Positions 42,541 through 52,076 of a DNA stretch of 64,000 nt are shown here, piece by piece. Position numbers and translations under genes: made by a program. The stretch lies in the NCBI RefSeq assembly GCF_900184995.1, contig NZ_LT860098.1:5001-69000 (forward strand), written 5' to 3'. This stretch comes from Konateibacter massiliensis (GTDB taxonomy: Bacteria > Bacillota > Clostridia > Lachnospirales > Lachnospiraceae). How positions within the stretch are numbered: position 1 is the first letter of the stretch; each line of letters opens with the position of its first letter. The notes below the pieces were generated by a model that ran no database searches, was not told the DNA's origin, and saw nothing but the letters and a program-made list of their open reading frames with translations.

Positions 42541-42660
42541 ATATCATAGGAAAGTTTTCCGAACTTCCCTATGGTATAAAAAATATTTATGCGCACCTCG
42601 CGGAGCAGAAGTTGTTGCTTCGCAACTCGCTCGGGTGCGAAGTGTGAGCAACGCTCACAC
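42541..42660 (-). repeat. Structured intergenic repeat, copy D (full length)
   Basis: On the minus strand the order is the same as in copy A: hairpin GTGTGAGC/GCTCACAC, core CGCACCCGAGCGAGTTGCGA, inner hairpin GTTGC-GAA-GCAAC, GAGGTGCGCATAAATA, and a final stem ATAGGGAAGTT with AACTTTCCTAT. It fills the gap between two convergent genes. On the plus strand its first hairpin is followed by TTTTTT and can act as a terminator. Confidence 0.85.
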
Positions 42661-42669
42661 TTTTTTATT

Positions 42670-43950
42670 TCACTTTTGTACCGGCTCCAAAATAAGAAGT
42701 GCGTCCTCATAAAATGGGTGCATCTGAATAACAGACTTGCCTTCTTCTATATCGATATCAAGCAAAGCCACTCTTCTCGTCTGAAGATCAATGGCTCTCG
42801 CCCGATATCCGGTAAGCTCTCTGGCGAGTCCGACACTTGTATTATGTCTGACAAATACCAAATATCTTCCGTCCGCCTCGGCAACTCTTATTTGCTCTGT
42901 CTCGTTTAAGAGAAGCTGGTTTGCGGGCGTCATCGTACTTATCTTATATTCTTCCAGTAAATATTTGATAAACCCATAATCCCAGGCACCCGGAAATTCA
43001 ATTGCCTCCTGCCATGTGTATGGTTTGTCAAAGCCCTCACCGAGTATCGGATTTTTCGGGCAGTTTAATTTATTCCAGTTCCATATGCCGTGTGCACCGT
43101 ATGTCACACCTGCACAGGCTCCCGACAGAAGAGAAAGCCATGCGGCACGTCTTATGTCGTCCGCCTGAAATCTTCCGTATTCCTCTCTGCTGTAACCCAT
43201 TTGCTCATAGCAAGGCTCTGCGTTTATCATCGGCTTTTTCGGATATTGCTTCGCTATTCTCTCGGGAAGAAGAAATGCCATGTCCTGCTCTTTTTTATTA
43301 TGTCCCGACTGAAACATATAAAAATCTATTTTATCAAGCAGCTCTGCCGGAAGCACGTCATAACCTCTCTTAATGTGAAGTGTCTTTAGGCTGTCAGGAC
43401 TTTTTTCACAGATGACATCAAGCGCTGTTTTATAATAGGAAATCGTCTCCGGCGTATCAAAGTCAGTATCACCGCTTATGACATAAATCGGATTATACTC
43501 ATCAAACTCCTGCACAATCTTCTTTGCATACTCCGCCACGAAATCTTTCGGCATAATATTTTTGTCAAACATTCTGCTTCCCCACGTTCCCGGCACATAG
43601 TTGAGCCACAGTACGATGAGTGCAAGCAAAAATCCCTGCTCCACTGCCATTTCACACATTTTCCGTGCTCTTTCATAATATTCTTCATGGAAGGCGGAAA
43701 ATGAAAATTGCTGCCCGTCCGTTGTCGGGAAGGGGTATACACCCACATCCGACATACAGCGGTCCCACTGCGGCAGAGTATTAATCTGTAATACGTTAAA
43801 GCCCTGCATTTTTCTTTTTTTCAGATAATAATCCCATTCCTCTAAGGTAACATTTGTAAAAGCGCTCCATATCGTGTCTGCCAGATAGAAAAATGGCTTA
43901 TTATCCTTTATCAATATATTCTTACTTTCATCAATTCTTAATTTACTCAA
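42670..43950 (-). CDS. DUF4038 glycoside hydrolase (apiosidase-like)
   Basis: A 426-residue TIM-barrel glycosidase of the DUF4038 group, related to GH140 apiosidases. The start LRIDESKNILIKDNKPFFYL and ADTIWSAFTNVTLEEWDYYL are the family hallmarks. NPIYVISGDTDFDTPET and KPMINAEPCYEQMGY hold the likely acidic catalytic residues. A C-terminal beta domain starts near 345. There is no signal peptide, so it works on imported sugar. The start is TTG at 43950 behind GGAGG with a seven-base gap. The PTS permease lies 21 bp upstream. The true substrate cannot be read from the sequence. Confidence 0.85.
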   Translation of the reverse strand: MSKLRIDESKNILIKDNKPFFYLADTIWSAFTNVTLEEWDYYLKKRKMQGFNVLQINTLPQWDRCMSDVGVYPFPTTDGQQFSFSAFHEEYYERARKMCEMAVEQGFLLALIVLWLNYVPGTWGSRMFDKNIMPKDFVAEYAKKIVQEFDEYNPIYVISGDTDFDTPETISYYKTALDVICEKSPDSLKTLHIKRGYDVLPAELLDKIDFYMFQSGHNKKEQDMAFLLPERIAKQYPKKPMINAEPCYEQMGYSREEYGRFQADDIRRAAWLSLLSGACAGVTYGAHGIWNWNKLNCPKNPILGEGFDKPYTWQEAIEFPGAWDYGFIKYLLEEYKISTMTPANQLLLNETEQIRVAEADGRYLVFVRHNTSVGLARELTGYRARAIDLQTRRVALLDIDIEEGKSVIQMHPFYEDALLILEPVQK

Positions 43951-43971
43951 TTTATATCCTCCGTATTACTA

Positions 43972-45342
43972 CTACTCCTTCTCTAGCATTTTATCACTAT
44001 AACCAAAGAAATAGGTTACAATGGCAGAGCCAAAGTAGGCGATGGCACACGCAATCAAAAATCCCACAAAACCTGTTCCGATATAGCCCGGAAGTGTTAA
44101 AATACTTGTTCCAAGAAGTGTGGGTGCACCTGCTCCCACCACTGCCACGATTGCGCCTGCAATACCGGAGAACACCGCTCCGATGAAAAATGGTTTCTTA
44201 AATTTCAAGGTGATTCCGTAAATAGCCGGCTCTGTGATACCCGCAAGCACCGCTGACAGTGCCGCTGAACCGGAGAGGGATTTTAATTCCTTATCTTTCG
44301 TCTTTAAAAATACACCGAGTGCAGCGCCAGCCTGTGCCATATTGTTTGGCCCTGTTATCGTAAACAGCGTATCTCTTCCGTATTGGGATATATTGTTAAA
44401 CACAATCGGCACAAATCCCCAGTGAAGACCGAACATAACAACCGCCGGCCAGATAAGCCCAAGCACAAAGCCTGAAATTGCCGGGTTGATTGCCACTAGG
44501 CCTGTGTAGCCTGATGCCAGCAGTTTTCCCGCTGTATCCGCAATCGGTCCTATTGCAAGATAGGTTGCCGGAACCATGATTGCAAAGCTTAACAATGGCT
44601 TCATAAAGTTCCTGCACACCTCAGGCAGGATTTTCTTTAACACAATTTCCAGCTTAGAAAGCACATAGACAGCTATAATAATCGGGATAACCGATGAGGT
44701 ATAGCTTACCAGAACAACCGGGATTCCCATAAAGGTAAGCTCTGTGCCCGCGGAAAATGCCGCTGTCATATTCGGGTAGACAAGTGCTGCTGCAATTCCG
44801 ACCGACACAAATGTATCCGCATTGAATTTCTTTGCCGCGGTGTAAGCTAAGAATACCGGAATAAAAGTAAATACTCCATCCGCCGCCGCATATAAAATCA
44901 TATAGGTTCCGCTCTCCGCACTCATCCAATTCATCGTGGTGCACAAAATCAAAATACCTTTCAGCATACCGGCTCCGCACATTGCGCCAAGAACCGGTGC
45001 AAAAATTCCCGAGATAGTCTCCATAAATGTATTTAAAGGATTTTTCTTTTCCCCTGTTTCAGCCTTCTGAGGATTCGCTTCTCCCTTGACACCGGTACTT
45101 CTTATTATTTCATCATATACATCGCCAACTTGGTTTCCGATTACAACCTGAATCTGTCCGCCGCTGTCAATCACCGTGATAACGCCGTTTATCTTTTTCA
45201 GGGCTTCCTTATCTACCTGCGCCTTATCTTTCACTTGAAAGCGAAGACGCGTTGCGCAGTGAAACAATGAGTTTACATTATCTGCTCCGCCAACATGCTC
45301 TACAATATTTTTTGACAGCTCCTCATAATTTTTCTTTGACAT
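43972..45342 (-). CDS. PTS transporter EIIBC, beta-glucoside/sucrose family, without EIIA
   Basis: A 456-residue phosphotransferase permease. The EIIB domain (1-85) carries the phosphorylated Cys in NSLFHCATRLRFQVKD, followed by GVITVIDSGGQIQVVIGNQV. The EIIC domain (about 105-450) has eight or more helices and AGITEPAIYGITLKFKKPFF, the glucoside-family hallmark. The usual C-terminal EIIA domain is absent, so a separate EIIA protein must phosphorylate it. The downstream glycosidase lacks a 6-phospho-glycosidase type sequence, which makes the pairing unusual. A LacI-type regulator is encoded upstream beyond a terminator. Confidence 0.93.
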   Translation of the reverse strand: MSKKNYEELSKNIVEHVGGADNVNSLFHCATRLRFQVKDKAQVDKEALKKINGVITVIDSGGQIQVVIGNQVGDVYDEIIRSTGVKGEANPQKAETGEKKNPLNTFMETISGIFAPVLGAMCGAGMLKGILILCTTMNWMSAESGTYMILYAAADGVFTFIPVFLAYTAAKKFNADTFVSVGIAAALVYPNMTAAFSAGTELTFMGIPVVLVSYTSSVIPIIIAVYVLSKLEIVLKKILPEVCRNFMKPLLSFAIMVPATYLAIGPIADTAGKLLASGYTGLVAINPAISGFVLGLIWPAVVMFGLHWGFVPIVFNNISQYGRDTLFTITGPNNMAQAGAALGVFLKTKDKELKSLSGSAALSAVLAGITEPAIYGITLKFKKPFFIGAVFSGIAGAIVAVVGAGAPTLLGTSILTLPGYIGTGFVGFLIACAIAYFGSAIVTYFFGYSDKMLEKE

Positions 45343-45521
45343 AACCTTCCTCCAATATCCTTATCTCACTTAATAAAGTTTTATTCAAAAAATGCGCACT
45401 TTTTTTGATGAGTTCATCTTAACTGTTTTGAGATTCAGTTACAATCCCCCTCGCATTTTTCTACTACTCTGTTAAAATCCACTTTAAAAACATATAAATG
45501 ACGGAGGCAATTTGTTAAAAA
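45343..45521 (-). promoter_or_regulatory. Promoter and leader region of the PTS gene
   Basis: This gap carries an AATAAA-TTTATT imperfect palindrome near 45372-45385, a possible LacI-type operator, and GGAGGAAGG before the PTS ATG. No clear -35/-10 pair was found. Confidence 0.3.
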
Positions 45522-45556
45522 TGACGTGTTTTTAAATTTTCTTTAAAAACACGTCA
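45522..45556 (-). terminator. Terminator overlapping the lacI stop codon
   Basis: TGACGTGTTTTTAAA (45556-45542 on the minus strand) pairs perfectly over 15 bp with 45536-45522 around a 5-nt loop. The stop codon TGA is the first three bases of the stem. TTTTTAAC follows. Confidence 0.92.
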
Positions 45557-46594
45557 GGTGTGGTAAATATATTTTGTTTTGTCAAATACGCTGTCACCTT
45601 CCAAGAGCCTTGTCTTGTAATAGGTTCTGACAATTTCCGTCTCATTGTCCTCGATTCTGCGCATCAGATGCTTAATTGCCGCCAGATGCCTTCTCGTGTG
45701 CGTTCCTTTTATCAAAGTCAAATCTATTTTCAAAAGGCTCACAGGAGGCAGTGCGTCAAAACCGATGAGAGAGATGTCTCTCGGTATTCGAATCTGCCGT
45801 TCCAAAATCGCCCGGCTGACGCCTAGGGAAACCACTGAGCTTTCCAAAATAAAAGCGGTTGTCTTCTTAAGGCCCTCATCCAGATATTTTTTCATAGACT
45901 CGTAAACCTCGTCGACATTACTGCCCAGATATCGAATCTTTCGGCTTGTATCCATGCCCTGCCTTTTTGCCATCTCACTGATAAAAGCTTCCCTGCGCTC
46001 CAAAAAATTAAAAATCTTTATATTTTCTGCCAGATAAACAATGTTGCTGTGCCCTTTTTCAATCAGATAATTGACACCTCTTGCAATCCCTTCCTGATTG
46101 TCCACCAAGAAGCTGTCAATTCCTTGTTCATTAAAGAGGTTATCCCCAACGACCAGCGGAATTTTAAGCTGCAAAAAAGGATAGATGTCTGCCTGCTGCA
46201 TATCGGAAGCCATGATATAAATCCCCTTCACCTGTTCACTTTTCAAGCGTTTTAACAGGGTCTCCATCTTCATTTTTCCCTCTCGGAATGCAAGACTTAA
46301 AAAGCGGTAGCCTGCCGACTTCACCGCTTCCTCAATCTGGGCAGGCGCCGGATATTGACCGCTTACCGCTCTCTCCAGCACCATACCCTCCTTGATATAA
46401 TTGAGCATCACAACTGTGCCCTCTTTGTCACTGTGAGCCTTTTGCCTGTATTCCTGCTCACTGATTTGCTCCATATAGGCGAGCACCTTGCGTCTCGTAC
46501 TCTCCTTCACGCCCGGCCGGTCATTTAAAACAAGGGATACGGTGGAAGGGGAAATGCCCAATGCATCAGCTATATCTTTTGATTTAATTCTCAT
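45554..46594 (-). CDS. LacI-family transcriptional regulator (PTS-glycosidase locus)
   Basis: A 346-residue repressor-type protein. The helix-turn-helix is at the N-terminus, RIKSKDIADALGISPSTVSL, with LVLNDRPGVKE as hinge entry. The sugar-binding domain extends from about 65 to 330 (IYIMASDMQQADIYPFLQLK). It lies between the glucan phosphorylase and the PTS gene, all in one direction. A strong terminator at its end means the PTS gene has its own promoter. It probably controls the PTS and glycosidase genes in answer to their sugar. Confidence 0.9.
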   Translation of the reverse strand: MRIKSKDIADALGISPSTVSLVLNDRPGVKESTRRKVLAYMEQISEQEYRQKAHSDKEGTVVMLNYIKEGMVLERAVSGQYPAPAQIEEAVKSAGYRFLSLAFREGKMKMETLLKRLKSEQVKGIYIMASDMQQADIYPFLQLKIPLVVGDNLFNEQGIDSFLVDNQEGIARGVNYLIEKGHSNIVYLAENIKIFNFLERREAFISEMAKRQGMDTSRKIRYLGSNVDEVYESMKKYLDEGLKKTTAFILESSVVSLGVSRAILERQIRIPRDISLIGFDALPPVSLLKIDLTLIKGTHTRRHLAAIKHLMRRIEDNETEIVRTYYKTRLLEGDSVFDKTKYIYHT

Positions 46595-46631
46595 CGCCTT
46601 CTCCCTATCCCTCTATTCTTAACTTAATTTT

Positions 46632-48893
46632 CTATAAATTCCAAATATCCTCGTTATATTGTGCTATCGTTCTGTCTGATGAAAAAAAGCCTGCCTGTGC
46701 AATGTTGTTCAGCACCTTTTTATTCCAGCTCTCTCTATCCTGATAGTCCTCCAGCATCTTATCCTTTGTCGCAATATATTCCTTAATATCCAGCAGGGTC
46801 ATAAACCAATCCTTGTTAATCAGCTCGTTGTATAAGCGGATTAAGTTCTGCTTTTCACCGATTAGCAGCATATCACGGCTTAAGATAAATTCTACGAGTT
46901 CATGAATGAGCGGATCATTCTCATAGTATTCTTTGGAAACATAGTCTCCCTTGCGGTAATGCTCAATTACCTCTTCGCTCTTCTCTCCGAAGATGTAGAT
47001 ATTTTCATCGCCTACCAGCTCATGAATCTCCACATTTGCTCCGTCCTCTGTTCCGAGTGTAACTGCGCCGTTCAGCATAAACTTCATATTTCCCGTTCCA
47101 GATGCCTCCTTGGATGCAAGGGAAATCTGCTCTGAAATATCGCATGCCGGAATTAATTTTGCCGCCTTTGTCACGTTATAGTTTTCTACCATTACAACCT
47201 TGAGATACGGGCTTACCTGTGGATCATTGTTCACTAACTCCTGTAAGCATAGTATAACATGAATAATATCTTTTGCAATCACATAAGCAGGTGCCGCTTT
47301 TGCACCGAAGATCATTGTGATTGGCTTTTCCGGAAGATTGCCTTTTTTGATCTCCAAATATTTATAGATGATGTATAGAACATTCATCTGCTGGCGTTTA
47401 TACTCATGAAGACGCTTAATCTGAATGTCAAAGACAGAGTTTTCATCAATTTCAACACCCTGTGTTTCCTTCAAGTATGTCTTCAATGCCAGCTTGTTTT
47501 CATATTTAATTTGTTCAAGCTTATCAAGCACCTTTTTGTCATCCTCATATTTTAAGAGGTCCTTTAGCTTGGAAGCGTCCTTTTTGAAATCGTTTCCGAT
47601 CAATGTTTCAATATATTTTGTCAATGGCTGATTGCAGTGCATAAGCCATCTTCTGAATGTGATGCCGTTTGTTTTATTGTTGAATTTTTCCGGATATATT
47701 TTATAGAAAGCATTCAATTCCTCTTCCTTTAAAATGTCCGTATGAAGAGCCGCAACACCGTTTACGCTGAAACCATAGTGAATATCCATATGTGCCATAT
47801 GCGCTCTGTTATTCTCGTCGATGATTGCAACCTTTTTATCCTTATATTTTGCCTTCACCCTCTTATCCAACTCCTTGATAATCGGTACAAGGTGCGGAAC
47901 TACCTTTTCTAAGTAGGCAAGCGGCCATTTTTCCAGTGCCTCTGCCAATATTGTGTGATTTGTGTAAGCACAGGTCTTGGATACAATTTCAATCGCCTTA
48001 TCCATTTTGATTCCTCTGGCTGTCAGCAGACGGATAAGCTCCGGAATAACCATGGACGGATGCGTGTCATTGATTTGGATTACTACATGCTCATGCAGTT
48101 TGCTGATATCATATCCTGCCTCGTCACATTCATCTAAAATAAGCTGTGCCGCGTTGCTTACCATAAAATACTGCTGATAAATACGAAGCAGCAAGCCCTC
48201 TACATCACTGTCGTCCGGGTATAAAAAGAGTGTCAGGTTTTTCGCAATCTTTTCTTTATCAAAGCTAATTCCCTCTCCTACTATCGATTCGTCTATCGTC
48301 TCGATATCGAAAAGGCGCAGTTTGTTGCATCCGTTTTCATAGCCGGTCACATCAATTTCATACAGCTTGGAAACCGCCGTAAAATCCTTAAACGGTACCT
48401 CATAACTGATATTTGTTTTATTTAACCAGCTCTCTGACTCAATCCATGGATTTTTTGTCTCCTTTTGCAGATTATTTTCAAACTCCTGTTTAAACAGACC
48501 AAAGTGATAATTCAGTCCGATGCCGTCTCCGTTCAGTCCAAGTGTTGCGATGGAATCTAAAAAACATGCCGCAAGTCTTCCAAGTCCGCCGTTTCCAAGA
48601 GATGGTTCCGGCTCAACCTCTTCTATCTCTGTAATATCTTTTCCGTTTTTCTCCAATATTTCCTTCACGATATCAAAAAGACCAAGGTTGATTAAATTGT
48701 TCGACAACAGTTTTCCGATCAGGAACTCAGCCGATATATAGTAGAGTTTTCTCTCTCCGCGATTCCTCTCCTTTGAGTTGATTGAAGTCTTGGTAAACTC
48801 CAGCAGTGCAAAGTATAATTCTTCGTTGCTGCACTTTGCTATGCTTTTTCCATATCTTTGTTTCACAATTTCCTGTAACTTCTTCTCTTCCAT
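46632..48893 (-). CDS. glgP: Alpha-glucan (glycogen/maltodextrin) phosphorylase
   Basis: A 753-residue GT35 enzyme that releases glucose 1-phosphate from alpha-1,4-glucans. Marker blocks are [76 protein letters not shown] and the pyridoxal-phosphate site [20 protein letters not shown] with the Lys. All are intact. It is read towards the lacI gene at 45554, and is divergent from a second LacI gene. Two operator-like repeats lie just downstream of its promoter. The enzyme probably serves starch or glycogen use, and MalP is an equal name. Confidence 0.95.
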   Translation of the reverse strand: MEEKKLQEIVKQRYGKSIAKCSNEELYFALLEFTKTSINSKERNRGERKLYYISAEFLIGKLLSNNLINLGLFDIVKEILEKNGKDITEIEEVEPEPSLGNGGLGRLAACFLDSIATLGLNGDGIGLNYHFGLFKQEFENNLQKETKNPWIESESWLNKTNISYEVPFKDFTAVSKLYEIDVTGYENGCNKLRLFDIETIDESIVGEGISFDKEKIAKNLTLFLYPDDSDVEGLLLRIYQQYFMVSNAAQLILDECDEAGYDISKLHEHVVIQINDTHPSMVIPELIRLLTARGIKMDKAIEIVSKTCAYTNHTILAEALEKWPLAYLEKVVPHLVPIIKELDKRVKAKYKDKKVAIIDENNRAHMAHMDIHYGFSVNGVAALHTDILKEEELNAFYKIYPEKFNNKTNGITFRRWLMHCNQPLTKYIETLIGNDFKKDASKLKDLLKYEDDKKVLDKLEQIKYENKLALKTYLKETQGVEIDENSVFDIQIKRLHEYKRQQMNVLYIIYKYLEIKKGNLPEKPITMIFGAKAAPAYVIAKDIIHVILCLQELVNNDPQVSPYLKVVMVENYNVTKAAKLIPACDISEQISLASKEASGTGNMKFMLNGAVTLGTEDGANVEIHELVGDENIYIFGEKSEEVIEHYRKGDYVSKEYYENDPLIHELVEFILSRDMLLIGEKQNLIRLYNELINKDWFMTLLDIKEYIATKDKMLEDYQDRESWNKKVLNNIAQAGFFSSDRTIAQYNEDIWNL

Positions 48894-48935
48894 TGAAACC
48901 TCCCAATATTGTATATTTTTAAATGTTGTTTTTTG

Positions 48936-48955
48936 TTTTCGAAACTTTTCGAAAC
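48936..48955. promoter_or_regulatory. Tandem LacI-type operators TTTTCGAAAC
   Basis: The 10-bp sequence TTTTCGAAAC occurs twice in direct succession, 48936-48945 and 48946-48955, one helical turn apart. Each holds the palindrome TTTCGAAA, with the CG centre typical of LacI-family operators. They lie just downstream of the glgP -10 box, where a bound repressor would block glgP. Confidence 0.7.
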
Positions 48956-48961
48956 TTTATA

Positions 48962-48995
48962 TTGCAATTTTATCACCATTATGTTATATTGTCAA
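48962..48995. promoter_or_regulatory. Overlapping divergent promoters for glgP and lacI
   Basis: Minus strand (glgP): TTGACA at 48995-48990, 17-bp spacer, TAAAAT at 48972-48967. Plus strand (lacI): TTGCAA at 48962-48967, 17-bp spacer, TATATT at 48985-48990. The two promoters occupy the same DNA, so polymerase binding is mutually exclusive. Confidence 0.75.
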
Positions 48996-49075
48996 CTAGG
49001 AAATATGATAACAATTCATTCTCGTCTCACTGTGAAGGTACTGAACGGTTACGAAATATTTATATAGGAGGCAAC

Positions 49076-50068
49076 ATGGCAACAATTAAAGACATTGCAA
49101 ATAAACTAGGTATCTCCCCGGGAACGGTATCCAAGGGACTAAACGGCGCAAGCGACATCAGTGAAGCGATGAGGCAATCCGTTTTGGACACAGCCGTTGA
49201 ACTAGGGTATAAACCTAAAAATATACAATATGGCCGAAAAGTATGCATCATGGTCGAAAATATGAACTACGATTCAATCGACCAGTTCGGCTATGAAATT
49301 ATTTCGGGCTTTGAGCGAGCCGCCGCACGGAAGAGCTATGAGGTGACCATTGTTCCGACTAATCTTGCCTTGCAGACAAAGGAGCAGTACGATACCTTTA
49401 TGCTTAAAAACGGCTACTGCGGTGCATTTCTGCTGGGTTTTGAGCTACATGACGACTATGTAAAACAATTGGATTCAACAAAGGTTCCAACCGTTTTGCT
49501 GGATAATTTCATTGCAGATAACAAAAATGTAGGCTATGTCGGAACAGATAACTACGAGGGTATCAAAAATGCCCTTCTTCATCTAAAGGCTTTGGGACAT
49601 GAGAAAATTGCATTTTTAAACGGTACGAAAAATTCCATGATTACGAGCAAAAGACGGGATGCCTTTCTTCAGTCAATGGAGTATGCAGAGCTTGCTGCCA
49701 ATGAAAATTTGATGGCATACGGACATTTCCTGGAGGACTGTGCGCAGTATCATGTGGATCATTTTATCGAAAACGGGGCAACCGCCATCCTCTGTGCCAG
49801 TGATCTGATTGCCTCGGGCGTGATAAAGGAGCTTAATAACAGGGGGCTTCAGGTTCCAAAGGACATCAGTGTAATCGGCTATGACGACATTCCGCTCGCC
49901 AAGTATTTGACTCCCGCCCTCACCACCATCCGGCAAAACCGCACAGAGCTTGGCACAAGTGCCTTTGTTCTGCTTGACAGTCTGATTCACGATATTCATA
50001 TCAGCCGGATTGAGCTTCGACCGGAATTTATTGTCCGGGATTCCACCGGGGAAGCAAAAAGACCATAA
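49076..50068 (+). CDS. LacI-family regulator divergent from glgP
   Basis: A 330-residue LacI-type protein. The helix-turn-helix reads MATIKDIANKLGISPGTVSK at the very N-terminus. The ligand domain contains LGFELHDDYVKQLDSTKVPT, ALGHEKIAFLNGTKNS and DISVIGYDDIPLAKYLTPAL. The ATG at 49076 follows AGGAGG by four bases; upstream in-frame sequence back to 48923 would include the promoter and is rejected. The gene shares its control region with glgP and has operator-like repeats beside it, so it very likely controls glgP as a MalR-like regulator. Confidence 0.93.
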   Translation: MATIKDIANKLGISPGTVSKGLNGASDISEAMRQSVLDTAVELGYKPKNIQYGRKVCIMVENMNYDSIDQFGYEIISGFERAAARKSYEVTIVPTNLALQTKEQYDTFMLKNGYCGAFLLGFELHDDYVKQLDSTKVPTVLLDNFIADNKNVGYVGTDNYEGIKNALLHLKALGHEKIAFLNGTKNSMITSKRRDAFLQSMEYAELAANENLMAYGHFLEDCAQYHVDHFIENGATAILCASDLIASGVIKELNNRGLQVPKDISVIGYDDIPLAKYLTPALTTIRQNRTELGTSAFVLLDSLIHDIHISRIELRPEFIVRDSTGEAKRP

Positions 50069-50075
50069 ACAAGTA

Positions 50076-50122
50076 AAGTCCGCTGCCGTCTTATATTTCA
50101 GACAAACAGCGGACTTATTTTT
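50076..50122. terminator. Bidirectional terminator between lacI and the chemoreceptor
   Basis: AAGTCCGCTG (50076-50085) pairs with CAGCGGACTT (50107-50116), and GTCT/AGAC pairs inside. ATTTTTC follows on the plus strand. Confidence 0.88.
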
Positions 50123-50135
50123 CTAAAAATTTACC

Positions 50136-51899
50136 TTATATATTTGCAAACTGATTTACTTCACTCAAAAGTGCTTCCTTAATCATACGGTTTTCTTCCG
50201 CCTGCTTGTTAATATCCTGGATATCCTCCACAAGGCTGCTTGTGCCTTCTGCCACATTGGTGATACCCATCGCACTCTCATCAATGGTCGTGGCGATTTC
50301 ATTGATTCCTATGCTCATTTCACTCACCGTCTCCTCCAAGGTTTTCGTGCTTTCTGAAAACTCCTGCAAAATATGATAAATATTCATCGCATCTTCTTGG
50401 TAATGATCCGCGGTATCCACAAATTTATCGTAATCATTTAATACATCTGTATTCACAAAATCAAGCATTTTCTTGGCATCACTTGCCAGATTTTCAACAC
50501 CGTTCGTCACCATGAAGCTGATATCCTGAATGTTGTTGGCAGTCGTCCTTGTATTCTCCGCAAGACCTCTGATTTCTCCTGCCACAACCGCAAAGCCCTT
50601 TCCTGCTTCTCCTGCCCTTGCCGCCTCAATCGAAGCATTTAACGCAAGCAGGTTTGTCTGGGAAGATATATTTAATATTTCATCGGTCAGCTCCTGTATT
50701 TTAATAACAGACTTGCTGTTATCGATGGATTTTTCCAGTACACTCTTAATTTCAGACATGATTCTCGTGGTATTTATCTTGCCGTTTTCTGCATTACTTC
50801 GGTATTCTTCAGAGCGTTTTTGTATCTCACCGGAAAGTACATAGCCTTCATTTACCTGAGTTGCAATCCTTGCGATAGAATTTGCAACGCTTGTCGCACC
50901 GTTTCCAAGCTCAGTCGAGGTTGAAGACACCTCCTGCATGCCTGCTGCCAGATTTTCCATTGTCTCGGACACATCTGTTACGTTTCGGTCGGATGTGCGT
51001 ACTTTTTGAAGTACTAATTCAACAGACTCCTCCAGATGATAGGACTCACCTTGAATCTTTTGCAGGATAATCTGTAATCTTTCGATAAAGCTGTTAATAC
51101 CAAGAACCAGGTTTCCAATTTCATCCTTACTTTTAATTTCAATGCGCTGCGTTAAATCGCCTTCTCCTTCATCTATTTCTTTGATAATCTGCTTAAGTGC
51201 CTTGTTTGCGTCCTTAATCGGCTTTACAATTGTAAATAAGGTGACAAGAATGATGACAATTCCGATTACTATCAGAAGAATAAATAAAACTAAATTGATA
51301 TTATGCGCAATCTGGTATTGAACATCAAATTGTTGATTTGTCATATCGACCTGTTCTTGAATCAAGGTATTTAAGTTGGTGTATGCCGTGTCCAGCGTCT
51401 CTGTCGCGGCTATCATACTGTCGTTCATCATCGGTGTCTGTTCACCATCCATATTCGCGGCACCACCTGTACCTTGTTCACCCGTATCACCAAAAGCCTC
51501 TGTGACAGAACTGCTGTATGCCTGGTAAGCTTCCTCGTATGCAGTTAAAGCAGCTGTCATTTCTTCATTGTTAAATTCTTTCACAATTGCTTCTAGCTGA
51601 TCAAACATGCTCTCTAAAGACTCCGCCTCCGCATTCATATTTTCGCGATAGTCAGTGTTGCTGCCGTCTGTCGATGAAGTCGTATTGCCCATCGAATTAT
51701 TGGCAAACTTTTGCACTCGCTCTACACTTCGCGAAGTTTCTGCCAATATGCTGACCGCATCTATGCTGTCCGTTGAGATTGCCTGCGCCCTTTCCTTTAC
51801 ACTCATAAGGGCGTATGAGGACAATACATTACTCAACAAACCTGTCATGATTAAAATTGCCACTAATCCAAAAATTTTTACGCTTATTTTTTTTCTCAC
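50136..51899 (-). CDS. Methyl-accepting chemotaxis protein
   Basis: A 587-residue membrane chemoreceptor. Helices lie near residues 10-32 and 208-232. The extracytoplasmic sensor of about 175 residues has a loop rich in Gly, Met and Asn ([20 protein letters not shown]) in the middle. A HAMP domain follows ([20 protein letters not shown]), and the signalling tip is [20 protein letters not shown]. The start is GTG at 51899 with AAAGGAG nine bases upstream; no ATG fits this frame near the start. It stands alone between a terminator and the xylan locus, so its ligand may be a sugar from that locus, but this is only neighbourhood. Confidence 0.93.
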   Translation of the reverse strand: MRKKISVKIFGLVAILIMTGLLSNVLSSYALMSVKERAQAISTDSIDAVSILAETSRSVERVQKFANNSMGNTTSSTDGSNTDYRENMNAEAESLESMFDQLEAIVKEFNNEEMTAALTAYEEAYQAYSSSVTEAFGDTGEQGTGGAANMDGEQTPMMNDSMIAATETLDTAYTNLNTLIQEQVDMTNQQFDVQYQIAHNINLVLFILLIVIGIVIILVTLFTIVKPIKDANKALKQIIKEIDEGEGDLTQRIEIKSKDEIGNLVLGINSFIERLQIILQKIQGESYHLEESVELVLQKVRTSDRNVTDVSETMENLAAGMQEVSSTSTELGNGATSVANSIARIATQVNEGYVLSGEIQKRSEEYRSNAENGKINTTRIMSEIKSVLEKSIDNSKSVIKIQELTDEILNISSQTNLLALNASIEAARAGEAGKGFAVVAGEIRGLAENTRTTANNIQDISFMVTNGVENLASDAKKMLDFVNTDVLNDYDKFVDTADHYQEDAMNIYHILQEFSESTKTLEETVSEMSIGINEIATTIDESAMGITNVAEGTSSLVEDIQDINKQAEENRMIKEALLSEVNQFANI

Positions 51900-52076
51900 A
51901 ATTCATGTCTCCTTTATCTGCCACATCAATACCTGTCGTGATTAAGATGCCTTGCACTGCTGCAAAATATTGTGCCTTAATCTGTATTCCGTTGTTTTAG
52001 CATATTCCATATTATGCCTATGTATTGTGAAACCAAAATGTCGAATTATTGAAATAAGTGTGAAATTCTTGGTACT

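Noticed and set aside
42489-42710. 73-codon minus-strand reading frame
   Set aside because: It runs through repeat copy D and a terminator and has no ribosome binding site, so it is not a gene.
45343-45521. CcpA-type catabolite site upstream of the PTS gene
   Set aside because: No TGNAANCGNTNNCA match was found; only a weak AATAAA-TTTATT symmetry is present.
48923-49075. 51-residue N-terminal extension of the LacI protein
   Set aside because: It would be translated from the promoter DNA itself, and AGGAGG stands before the ATG at 49076.
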